Below are positions 8,757 through 16,532 of a stretch of DNA of 59,561 nucleotides, piece after piece (the stretch's first letter is position 1; the number at the start of each line of letters is the position of its first letter). The notes beneath the pieces are model-generated. The model worked only from the letters and a program-made list of their open reading frames with translations, did not search any database and had not been told where the DNA came from. The position numbers and the translations under genes are program-made. The DNA is from JAHELQ01 sp965603365 (GTDB lineage: Bacteria; Acidobacteriota; Aminicenantia; UBA2199): NCBI GenBank assembly GCA_965603365.1, contig CBFDCR010000028.1:1-59561 (forward strand). Reading direction: 5' to 3'.

Positions 8757-9833
8757 ATGAAAACAAATAAGACGATCAGAATCTACCTAACAGTGATCTG
8801 TCTCGGCATGTTGGCCGTGGGTTTAACATTGGCGATGGAACAGCAGGAAAGCCCGGCCATAGAGTTTAAATTCTTCACCCCACAGGCGGCTGTCGACGCG
8901 GCCCGCATCGGTGCCGTGGGCAAGGCCCTGGATTTTTTAGATTGGCCCCAGACAGCCGGGCTGCATGTTGCCCCACTCATCGACATCTCTTTGCTTTCAG
9001 AGCCGGAGCTGGTCACCCGGCAGACGGTTTCCTATGGCTATGTACTCTTCGAAGGAATCCCCTGGGGGAAATATGAGCTCCAGTGGAATCACCTCAGTGA
9101 ACAGCCTCAACCAATGGCAGAAGAACTGCCCGCCGATCTCAAAGAGAGATACCTTCAAAAACTCAGGCGGGACCAGCGGGACAATCCCGAGTTTGTCGAA
9201 GAGTATCTCCGGGGGAAACTGGATAGATACCGGCAGTCGAAGCGATATCGGCTGGAAGGGGAGATGCAGGTGGAGGTATGCTTAAGCCCCGGTTCCCGGG
9301 CCGCCCAGGAGTATTTACTCGACTCGATGACCGGCAACATGATGGCTACCGCAGACCTGGTACGGATGTACCGGGCTGCCCCGCGGCCGGCAGGACTCGG
9401 GAATACGGCTTTTTTCCTGGAATCCCGGCGCCGGGATAGTGCCCAGGTCATGTTTGTCCGGGCCAACCTGTGCGTGAAGATACGGGCGAACGGTACCCTG
9501 GCCAATGAGGCATTACCCCTGGCCAAAAAGATCGACCTCATGATTACCGGGCAGCCGGTATTTACCAGCCGGCAACTCCTGTCCAGGAGGCCCACGCTTT
9601 CCCTTGCTGCCGGAGCGGCCAAAGGGGAACGCACCGTTTCGTATAGTATATCGGTGTCGCCCGGACACGAAGTCCTAACGGTTCGGGCCTCGATGGATGG
9701 TCAACAGGTGGCTGTAGAAAACGGGAAGATTTACCTGCCGGTTAAAAAGGGAAAGGCAGAAGTCAAACTCATTGCCATTACCCATGAATTACTGGCCGGT
9801 TACCTGGTAAAAGAGATAGTAGCGGATGAATAA
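8757..9833 (+). CDS. Exported protein of unknown function
   Basis: 358 residues from the chosen ATG (MKTNKTIRIYLTVICLG), which has TAGGAGA nine bases upstream; another ATG at 8727 also has AGGAGA and would add 10 residues. The chosen start gives a clean signal peptide ending near TLAMEQQ. The mature part has a long charged helical stretch (about 110-165, rich in E, R, K, Q) and a C-terminal beta region. No family recognised. It follows the transglutaminase-like gene by 44 bases and precedes the VWA protein gene, so it is probably made with them and may be a periplasmic or surface partner. Confidence 0.6.
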   Translation: MKTNKTIRIYLTVICLGMLAVGLTLAMEQQESPAIEFKFFTPQAAVDAARIGAVGKALDFLDWPQTAGLHVAPLIDISLLSEPELVTRQTVSYGYVLFEGIPWGKYELQWNHLSEQPQPMAEELPADLKERYLQKLRRDQRDNPEFVEEYLRGKLDRYRQSKRYRLEGEMQVEVCLSPGSRAAQEYLLDSMTGNMMATADLVRMYRAAPRPAGLGNTAFFLESRRRDSAQVMFVRANLCVKIRANGTLANEALPLAKKIDLMITGQPVFTSRQLLSRRPTLSLAAGAAKGERTVSYSISVSPGHEVLTVRASMDGQQVAVENGKIYLPVKKGKAEVKLIAITHELLAGYLVKEIVADE

Positions 9834-9893
9834 GCCGCCGACTCCCGGAAGATATAAAATCGAATAAAGAAGGTAGAGGCAGCAAGAAGTTTT

Positions 9894-9976
9894 AAGGAGG
9901 TGATGCACATGGCTGAATGAATATAATGTGTCGGACGATTTTCGAATTCTTATATTCTTTTATTTTCAGGAGGTAA
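9894..9976 (+). promoter_or_regulatory. Leader with extended Shine-Dalgarno and two overlapping mini-ORFs
   Basis: AAGGAGGTGAT (9894-9904), an unusually long match to the 16S anti-SD, is followed by ATG GCT GAA TGA (9909-9920). A second frame starting at 9917 overlaps that stop and encodes 19 residues beginning MNIMCRTIFEF; its TAA lies inside the ribosome site of the VWA gene. This could be a translationally coupled leader or the remnant of a lost gene. No conserved peptide is evident. Confidence 0.35.
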
Positions 9977-9982
9977 AAAACA

Positions 9983-12352
9983 ATGAATAGAAAAAAATTG
10001 AACAATTGGGGTGGTCACATCGCGGCCTGGTTGTTGGTATTGATGATGGCCGTGCCCGGTTGGGCCGACCACGATCTGTACATGGACGATGCGCCGGATG
10101 TGACTTCTTCGGATCCCACTCTGTGTAAGTCGCCGGACATCAAGATCGGCGCCGACTTCGGCGTCACCTTTCCCCCCGATGTGGTGCGGCGGGGCGTTAC
10201 CAACCCCATCTATGTCCGGTTTGGCATCAACGGTACAGATGATTACGCGGTTCCCTCCGGTTCCGTGAAGGTCAGACTTCACTACCGTCCTACCACCATC
10301 ATCGGCGAGATACCGCCGGAATTGACTGCCCCCGGTGCCGGTTGGGTCCTAATCGGGGATCTGACGGTCACCTACGATTCGACCGTGGATGGGCCCTTTC
10401 CCTTTAACATCGGCAAGGAGTGGCCCACCGACTTCCCCTCGGTAACCGCCAAATCCGTCAACTGGTCGGCCCCCCTAACCGGAAACGACTTCCACATCCG
10501 GGCCGAAGTGATGTACCCCACCGGTATTGAAGATGATCAAGATGGCGATAACGTCGCGATTTCCCGTTACACCAGCATACTGGGTATACGGGATGTGGAT
10601 CTGGTCATTGTCCACGATATGTCGGGCAGCATGTATTATTATACCCATAATGGCGATTCCTACATAAAACATGCCAAAGACAAGGCCAAAATGTTCATCG
10701 ACCTGATGAAGGCGACCCACAAGGTGGCGGTGGTGGCCTTCAGTACCGATTATACCGGCGGCAAAAAAGATGTCTGGCCGACGCCCACAGCCTCGCTGCA
10801 GCCGGTGGGTCCCAACAGGGCGGCCATTAAGACCGCCATTACGGGAATGTCTGGATCCGGCTGGGGCGGTACACCCATGGGAGCCGGGTTGGAGCGGGCC
10901 ATACAGATCATTAACGCCGGTTCAACCGATCCCCAACGGAAGCGGACGATCCTGCTGTTGAGCGACGGCGAAGAAAATTCGGGAACACGGGCCTGTCCAC
11001 CCAGTTATCCCAGCGGCACCTGCGTGGGCGGCACCATCCTGTCCCAGTTGCAGACCAACAAGATCCGGGTGTTTTCCATCGCCCTGGGTTCATATGCCTG
11101 GACCCAGTGCCTGGAGTGCCTGGCCACCCAGAGTGACGGGCAGTGGTATGCTCCGGCAGGCCCCGGCATCGATCTGGCTGAAGTCTACCTGGATATGCAG
11201 CAGGCCTATACCGCCGATGATCTCTACCGGGTGGACCGGGGGATTGGCGGCGGCGGAGACGATACCTATGAGATCTTCTTTGAAGGATTGGACGATGTGT
11301 TGTGCTTCGTGTTGGCCTGGGACGATCTGGGTGCCAATTTCAGTCTGCAGCTCCGTGCCCCCGGCGGCCAGTGGACCAGTCCCGGCGCCGTGGCCGGTGC
11401 CACCGTGTCCGGGGGCGACGGCTACCTGGTGGTGCGGGTCAATAGACCGAAGACCGGAACCTGGGGTTACCGGGTAAGCGAAGGCGGTGGCAAGAGATAT
11501 CTGGCGGCGGTCCGCTCAGACCGGGTGGGCGTCCGTTTAGATATGGATATCCAGTCCTCCGGCGTGGTGGGCGATTCCATAATCATTAAGGCCCATCTGG
11601 CGGATCAAGGCATTCCCATCACCAATGCCAACCTGGTGGCCACGGTTCAGGCACCGGTAAAGGCCTCGTTTGACACCAAACTGCGGCAGGCGTCCCGGGA
11701 TTACATGAAGAAATACAAGGCGCTGCCCATCGACCGGCCGGTACTCGAAGAGAACCGGGACATCTCGGCCCGGGCCGCCTTTATCCACAACATTAGCGAC
11801 GGTAATCCCGATCAGTTGGTGGCAACCCGGCCCATCACCGTGCCCTTGTTCCACGACGGCAACGGCTATTACTCCGGTGTCTTGAAAGGCGACCAGACCA
11901 CCATCGCCGGTCAATATAATGTAACCGTAAAGTGCGGCGAGGCCAAGTTTCACCGCAACTACTCCAGGCCGCTGAAGCTGCAGCCGGCCATGGTTGACTT
12001 TGAGAAGTCCTTTGCCGAGGTATTGGAGTTGAAGGCCAAAGATAAACCGGCCGCCTATCTGCTGCGCACCTATCCCACCGACCGCTTCGGCAATGCCGTT
12101 ATCGAGCCGTCGCTGCTTTACCAACTGAAGGTAAAGGTAAGCGGCGCAACCCTGGATAAAGAACCGGCCATCGCCTTTGACGGCACGTACCAGCAAGAGC
12201 TCAAGGTATCGGCCGGTCAGACACCCAGGCTTCAGAAGGTGCAGATCGGCGATCAACAGGTGAAGATCGAGGCGGTTAAGCCCAAAAAGCACGGTTGGAA
12301 GTACGGCATCGGCGGATTCCTGCTGCTGCTGCTGGCGATCCTGGCCCTGTAG
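9983..12352 (+). CDS. Exported von Willebrand factor A (VWA) protein with C-terminal membrane anchor
   Basis: 789 residues; CAGGAGG ribosome site. A signal peptide (1-28) ends at GWADHD. The VWA domain runs from about 205 to 400, with MIDAS metal-site residues DMSGS (about 211), the Thr of GGTPMGAGL (about 295) and LLSDGEEN (about 330). Beta-rich modules follow (about 420-770), in the style of CLCA/BatA-like surface proteins, and the last 16 residues are hydrophobic (IGGFLLLLLAILAL) after a lysine patch, so both ends could be membrane-linked. VWA domains bind protein partners through a divalent metal. As the third gene of the operon, its partners are plausibly the neighbouring exported proteins. 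Confidence 0.8.
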   Translation: MNRKKLNNWGGHIAAWLLVLMMAVPGWADHDLYMDDAPDVTSSDPTLCKSPDIKIGADFGVTFPPDVVRRGVTNPIYVRFGINGTDDYAVPSGSVKVRLHYRPTTIIGEIPPELTAPGAGWVLIGDLTVTYDSTVDGPFPFNIGKEWPTDFPSVTAKSVNWSAPLTGNDFHIRAEVMYPTGIEDDQDGDNVAISRYTSILGIRDVDLVIVHDMSGSMYYYTHNGDSYIKHAKDKAKMFIDLMKATHKVAVVAFSTDYTGGKKDVWPTPTASLQPVGPNRAAIKTAITGMSGSGWGGTPMGAGLERAIQIINAGSTDPQRKRTILLLSDGEENSGTRACPPSYPSGTCVGGTILSQLQTNKIRVFSIALGSYAWTQCLECLATQSDGQWYAPAGPGIDLAEVYLDMQQAYTADDLYRVDRGIGGGGDDTYEIFFEGLDDVLCFVLAWDDLGANFSLQLRAPGGQWTSPGAVAGATVSGGDGYLVVRVNRPKTGTWGYRVSEGGGKRYLAAVRSDRVGVRLDMDIQSSGVVGDSIIIKAHLADQGIPITNANLVATVQAPVKASFDTKLRQASRDYMKKYKALPIDRPVLEENRDISARAAFIHNISDGNPDQLVATRPITVPLFHDGNGYYSGVLKGDQTTIAGQYNVTVKCGEAKFHRNYSRPLKLQPAMVDFEKSFAEVLELKAKDKPAAYLLRTYPTDRFGNAVIEPSLLYQLKVKVSGATLDKEPAIAFDGTYQQELKVSAGQTPRLQKVQIGDQQVKIEAVKPKKHGWKYGIGGFLLLLLAILAL

Positions 12353-12395
12353 AGGTGGCAGATCGTCAAAGATTTATTTAAAGGAGGAAAAAATT

Positions 12396-14075
12396 ATGAA
12401 CACTATATCTAAGAATGTAAGACGAAATTGGCTGTCGGGTATTCTGGCCCTAACCGCCTTTTTGTTTATCCTGTTTCTGCCGGCCGCAGTCCAGGCGGCC
12501 GATTATGCCGTCTGGGGGCGTGTCTACAGCGCCACCCCCCTGGGCAGTGGTGAGGCGCTGCCGGAAAATCCCCTCAGCGATGAATTTACCGGTAACCCGG
12601 AGAGGATTGTCGGCAAAGGCCTGGTGCCCCATGTCTCCCGCAACCTGGTTAAAGTGCGGGTGATTAAGGCCAGTGACAACAGCGAACTGGGCCATTACCT
12701 CGTCAGTCACGACGGCGGTTACTTGATCTCCTTTAGTGCCGGCATTGACGCCAGCATCGGCGGCATCTCGATTCGCTTCATCGTGGAGGAGATGGCCACC
12801 GGCGTCGCCCTGCTGCGCACCGACCCCCTGACCCTATCCCCCTCGGTTCCCAATATCCGCTACCTGCTGGTGCCGGTCGATGTGCTGGAGATCGACAGCG
12901 GCATAGAATATGCCTTCTGTCCCGTTCCCGGCAAGAATACCGCCATTTTCACCCGGGTGGGCAAAATCGAGGTGGCCACTGAAGTTGGCGGCTCCCCCTA
13001 CGACCTCATCGGCAGCAACGGCCTGGCCAATGTGCCGCCTGTGGTGGCCACTGATTTACATATTCCCCAGTACCAGGATGCCCCCTTCGGGGGAAACCTC
13101 TTCCTCTTCGGTGCCCTGAGCAAAAAATACTACTATTCCGGTCTGCTTCACCAGTATTACTACCGTATTCGTATTGACCAGTTCCAGAAAGGGATCGGTT
13201 ACGTGTTTTTCAAGTACATGGATGCTCCCCTGAAAAAAACAAAGTATACGGTGAACTTCACCACCGGAAAAGTGGATACCGCACGCGTCACCCTGGGCCC
13301 CAGGACGGTCAAGGGTATTGACAACTGTTATGCCCCCACTCCCATTGCCGTGAGCAGCGACGTATTCTGGAGCTTTCCCGACCTGCTGGCCCTGTGGCCC
13401 ACCGGCGGACTCAACGGCAAGTACCAATTGACACTGGAAGTGATAGACCTGCCCATCCTGGGTCCCCCGGTTCCCGACCCCCCGCCCCTGGAGGCTACCT
13501 TTCAAGCCGTTGATCAGACCGATTTGACCCTCTGCCTGGATAATGTAAGGCCGGACGCAGACATCCTTGAACTGTGCTGCAGTGCCGGCGATACCCCCCT
13601 GGTCTATTCGCCGCCGCCCGACGTTACAGGCGGGAAAGACTTCCGCACTACCATGCTGGGAGGCGCCTCAAATTACGCCGACGTTCCCAACGCGAAATGT
13701 TCGATCCTGAACCTGACCAAGACAAAAGATTGCCTGGCCTTCAAGTTAACCGGCTATCACCAAAACGGGCACCTGCGCTACTGGTATTTCAAATACAAAC
13801 GCAATGACGGCGGCTACCAAATGGTGATCGGCAAGAAGTACAACGGCACCACCGATTTGATGGAAGACTATGTATCGGGAATGCCCATAGCCTACACCAT
13901 GACCGATGACCACGGCTTCCAGGATATGTACCTCTATCTCAACAAGGATTACCTGGGACCCGAGTCCGGCGGCTGTGCCTATCGCTTCGTCATCGGCGCC
14001 GCCACCCGCACCACCGACGGCTACCACTATCTCCGCTACGACTGGGATGAGGATCTACACTATATCGATAGATAA
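12396..14075 (+). CDS. Exported protein of unknown function (last gene of the operon)
   Basis: 559 residues; AAAGGAGG ribosome site. A signal peptide (1-34) ends at AVQAADYAVWG. The mature part looks beta-rich, starting with a carboxypeptidase-regulatory-like segment (VKVRVIKASDNSELGHYLVS). A proline-rich hinge (ILGPPVPDPPPLEA) separates it from a C-terminal region with several cysteines (LELCCSAGD, KTKDCLAFK, GGCAYRF) and an aromatic-rich end. No catalytic motif recognised. It is followed by a strong terminator, so transcription of the four-gene unit ends here. Confidence 0.6.
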   Translation: MNTISKNVRRNWLSGILALTAFLFILFLPAAVQAADYAVWGRVYSATPLGSGEALPENPLSDEFTGNPERIVGKGLVPHVSRNLVKVRVIKASDNSELGHYLVSHDGGYLISFSAGIDASIGGISIRFIVEEMATGVALLRTDPLTLSPSVPNIRYLLVPVDVLEIDSGIEYAFCPVPGKNTAIFTRVGKIEVATEVGGSPYDLIGSNGLANVPPVVATDLHIPQYQDAPFGGNLFLFGALSKKYYYSGLLHQYYYRIRIDQFQKGIGYVFFKYMDAPLKKTKYTVNFTTGKVDTARVTLGPRTVKGIDNCYAPTPIAVSSDVFWSFPDLLALWPTGGLNGKYQLTLEVIDLPILGPPVPDPPPLEATFQAVDQTDLTLCLDNVRPDADILELCCSAGDTPLVYSPPPDVTGGKDFRTTMLGGASNYADVPNAKCSILNLTKTKDCLAFKLTGYHQNGHLRYWYFKYKRNDGGYQMVIGKKYNGTTDLMEDYVSGMPIAYTMTDDHGFQDMYLYLNKDYLGPESGGCAYRFVIGAATRTTDGYHYLRYDWDEDLHYIDR

Positions 14076-14115
14076 TAAAAATAATTAGCACACTTGTTCT
14101 GTTACCCCACTCAAA

Positions 14116-14162
14116 GGGGGAAGGGGACAGCAACACCCGCTCCCCTTCCCCCGCCTTTTTTT
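14116..14162 (+). terminator. Rho-independent terminator of the exported-protein operon
   Basis: A perfect 12-bp stem (GGGGGAAGGGGA at 14116-14127 with its complement at 14141-14152), a 13-base loop, then GCC and a run of seven T. It lies 40 bases after the last stop. Confidence 0.9.
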
Positions 14163-14250
14163 AATAAAAGGGCTTCTATTGACATATATCGATGCTATGT
14201 TTATAATCTATCTTCATAAAAAAAGATTTTTAGAATTGTTGTAGGATGAA

Positions 14251-14267
14251 ATCGGGGACGGAGGATG
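14251..14267. repeat. Single copy of the ATCGGGGACGGAGGATG repeat word
   Basis: Exactly the same 17 bases recur at 19424-19440, where they form one arm of a hairpin; a degenerate reverse copy is near 42625. Here the partner arm is missing. Between this word and the 20-bp repeat array (14268-14690) I see no convincing gene: the 68-codon minus-strand frame 14303-14509 has no ribosome site or family match, and a reverse copy of the CAGGCAAAAA word lies within it (14437-14448). Confidence 0.6.
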
Positions 14268-14690
14268 GAAATATGTAAAGAAGCGGCTAGCATTTAAATG
14301 ATTTATACTGCCATGCGTTGTCCAGCCGGGTTTTTATTGGCATGGTTGTCTTTTTTTAGAGGGATTCCTAATTGGTAGAGTACATCCGGGCAGAAATCCA
14401 GGCCGTTATCCCAATAGAGGAAAAAACGAAAGGGGCCAGGCAAAAAATTCCCCTCGATTGGTTTTCCGGTTTTCGGGTTCTCGTATCGATCGGGAGGGGA
14501 AGTGAACAAAAAAGATGCGAAATAGGAATACCATTGAGTTTTTAGGTATCTGGGAACATTTAAATACTCCAGAGTTTTATCCTATCGAATTCGATAGGGT
14601 TAGAATTGACTCCGGTTTGAAACGTTTCACCATGTCACCTAAGAAATGTGTTCCGGGGGAGAGGGAAACGTGGGATTTGGGGAAAGGGGA

Positions 14691-14830
14691 GACGGGGGTG
14701 CCACTTTACAGACCTTTTTGCCACTTTGGGGACATTTTCGTCCCTGTAGAGACCATTTGGTGCCTGGTACGACCATCTTGTCCTTTGGAAGACCTTTTTG
14801 TCCTTTAGGCGACCATTGTGTCACTATTTT
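14691..14830. repeat. Degenerate 20-bp tandem repeat, seven units in perfect register
   Basis: Units start every 20 bases at 14691, 14711, 14731, 14751, 14771, 14791 and 14811; each begins GAC and most follow GACC-N-TTT-N-GTCCTTT. The register is exact although the bases diverge. It lies directly upstream of a promoter-bearing dispersed repeat. The related locus near 20015-20040 has only about one unit (GACCGGATTGCCACTTT), so the array seems to be a local expansion. Confidence 0.8.
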
Positions 14831-14840
14831 TATATCTGTG

Positions 14841-14950
14841 GTCTTTAAAAGAACCTAATCCTGCTATTTTTCGTAAAAAAGGTCTTGAAAGTGGCATGGC
14901 TGTTGTATATTATTTGATCGTGAAGACATAAACAGGAGAACTGTGATAAG
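14841..14950 (+). repeat. Dispersed promoter-bearing leader repeat, copy A
   Basis: About 110 bases match 20034-20145 at roughly 90% by eye, including TCGTAAAAAAGGTCTTGAAA and GAAGACATAAACAGGAGAA. It contains TTGAAA (14885-14890), 17 bases, TATTAT (14908-14913), a near-consensus promoter reading toward the PLP enzyme gene 141 bases downstream. The ATG that opens a 24-codon frame in copy B is ATA here. Confidence 0.85.
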
Positions 14951-15054
14951 GGGGGAAATTTTTGACTGTCTTTAAAATCTCTCGCGATTGGGCTTGAATT
15001 TCTTCTTTTTTGTGTGATAATAGTATTCTTCCAGGAATGGCCGAAGGTGGTTAT

Positions 15055-15978
15055 ATGAAAAATATTCTACAGGCTATTGGGAACACTTCGTTGGTGCGGC
15101 TGCGTAAGGTTGTTCCTCCAGGTTGCGGGAAAATCTTCGTGAAACTTGAATGGGAAAGCCCGACCGGCAGTATGAAAGACCGTATGGCACAGGCTATGAT
15201 TTCAAGGGCTGAGGAAGATGGCCGATTGAGACCTGGGGATACCATTGTCGAGTACACAGGCGGTAGTACGGGCATATCGCTCGCATTGATCTGTGTTGCC
15301 AGGGGGTACCGTATTCATATCATCACTTCCGATGCCTTTAGCCAGGATAAATTGAAGCAAATGTCGGCATTTGGTGCGGAACTCACACTGGTACCAAGCG
15401 AGGGAGGCCTTACTACCAAAAAGCTGATTTTAGATATGATTGAAGCCGCTAAAGAAGTCAGTAAAAGACCGCACACTTACTGGACCGACCAACTCAATAA
15501 TTTTGACAGTATTGCCGGCTACTATCCATTGGCCGAGGAGATCTGGAACCAGACAAACGGAGAGATCGATGCATTTGTTCAATGTGTCGGCACAGCCGCT
15601 TCATCGCGAGGTGTAGCAACGGTGTTGAAGCGTTACAATCCAAAGCTCAAGATAATAGTCGTCGAGCCGGAAGAATCCGCGGTATTGTCGGGTGGTCAAG
15701 CCGGACCTCATAAAATTGAAGGGGTAGGAATCGGCTATACTCCACCCCTCTGGGATCCAGGCCTGGTGGATGAAATTGTTGCGGTTAAAACAGATGAGGC
15801 GAAGGCTATGGCCAGGCGTTTAGCCCGGGAGGAGGGTCTTTTTGCGGGAACGTCCTCGGGAGCAAATGTCGCTGCAGCCATCCGGGTAGCGGAGCGGTTA
15901 GGGCCAGATGCTCAAATAGCTACGTTGATGGTAGATTCCGGTCTAAAATACCTCAGTACGGATGTTTACGGAAAATAG
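15055..15978 (+). CDS. PLP-dependent cysteine synthase family protein
   Basis: 307 residues from the chosen ATG (MKNILQAIGNTSLVRL), preceded by GAAGGTGG; a GTG-type start 45 bases upstream lacks a ribosome site. Fold type II PLP enzyme: substrate loop IGNTSLVRL, PLP lysine in SPTGSMKDRMA (about residue 38), the Asn-loop equivalent EYTGGSTGISLA, the phosphate-binding GTAASSRG and the C-terminal serine SSGANVAAA. Relatives make cysteine or related beta-substituted amino acids from activated serine plus sulfide or another nucleophile. EYTGGSTG differs from the TSGNTG of classical CysK, so another nucleophile is possible. Convergent with the hydrogenase operon; transcribed from the dispersed promoter repeat. 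Confidence 0.85.
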   Translation: MKNILQAIGNTSLVRLRKVVPPGCGKIFVKLEWESPTGSMKDRMAQAMISRAEEDGRLRPGDTIVEYTGGSTGISLALICVARGYRIHIITSDAFSQDKLKQMSAFGAELTLVPSEGGLTTKKLILDMIEAAKEVSKRPHTYWTDQLNNFDSIAGYYPLAEEIWNQTNGEIDAFVQCVGTAASSRGVATVLKRYNPKLKIIVVEPEESAVLSGGQAGPHKIEGVGIGYTPPLWDPGLVDEIVAVKTDEAKAMARRLAREEGLFAGTSSGANVAAAIRVAERLGPDAQIATLMVDSGLKYLSTDVYGK

Positions 15979-15996
15979 TAAATATGTGCTTTCTGA

Positions 15997-16515
15997 TTAT
16001 TTTTTGGTATTCCTGGGGGCAGGAGTAGGCGTCTTTTTTAATACTTCAAAAATCAGTTCGATAACACGGGGAATTTTTTTTTTCACTTCCGGGGATAGTT
16101 CCAGTCCAGTGTCGATTTTTTTCGGTTCAATGCCGATCACGGTAGTTTTTGGGGTTTTACCCACCAATCCCGAAAGGTTGATGACTTCTAGAATGCCAAC
16201 CTGGTGGACTGAAGTTTTAAAAATATCAGGACATTTTGGCGCGTCTTTAATATCAAATTTGTAGATCGATCCAGGTTTTCCCCCACCTTTTAATGAATCG
16301 ATAAGAATCAAACGATCTGCCTCGGTAATGATATTCAGGAGACCGAATCCGTCTGTTCCCCCTTCAACAGCAGTTACTCCGGCCGGGATCTCTCTCTCTT
16401 TTATCTCCCTGACTATGTGAACACCGACTCCTTCATCGGAAAGGAGTTCATTACCCACACCCAGAATAATTGTGTTGCCGGGGGAAATATTCGAACTTCC
16501 CTCCCTCTTTTTCAT
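15997..16515 (-). CDS. [NiFe] hydrogenase maturation protease (HyaD/HycI family)
   Basis: 172 residues. The start of the family is clear: ILGVGNELLSDEGVGVHIV, where Glu and Asp are nickel-binding residues, then AVEGGTDGFGLL and LILIDSLKGGGKPGSIY (Asp at the metal site) and SVHQVG (His ligand). It clips the C-terminal peptide from the large subunit after nickel insertion. It lies 17 bases after the large-subunit gene, so it is the third gene of the operon and probably specific to this enzyme. No hyp genes for cofactor assembly are present, so these must be elsewhere. Confidence 0.92.
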   Translation of the reverse strand: MKKREGSSNISPGNTIILGVGNELLSDEGVGVHIVREIKEREIPAGVTAVEGGTDGFGLLNIITEADRLILIDSLKGGGKPGSIYKFDIKDAPKCPDIFKTSVHQVGILEVINLSGLVGKTPKTTVIGIEPKKIDTGLELSPEVKKKIPRVIELIFEVLKKTPTPAPRNTKK

Positions 16516-16532
16516 TATCTCACTTTTTTATA

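Noticed and set aside
14303..14509. 68-codon minus-strand frame starting MFTSPPDRYENPK
   Set aside because: Protein-like in places, but no ribosome site, no recognised family, and it contains a reverse copy of a repeat word.
14691..14830. 20-bp array as a CRISPR
   Set aside because: Units are contiguous with no spacers and are degenerate; no cas genes nearby.
14515..14858. Two plus-strand frames of 97 and 70 codons
   Set aside because: They read through the 20-bp tandem array in two frames, which explains the repetitive peptide.
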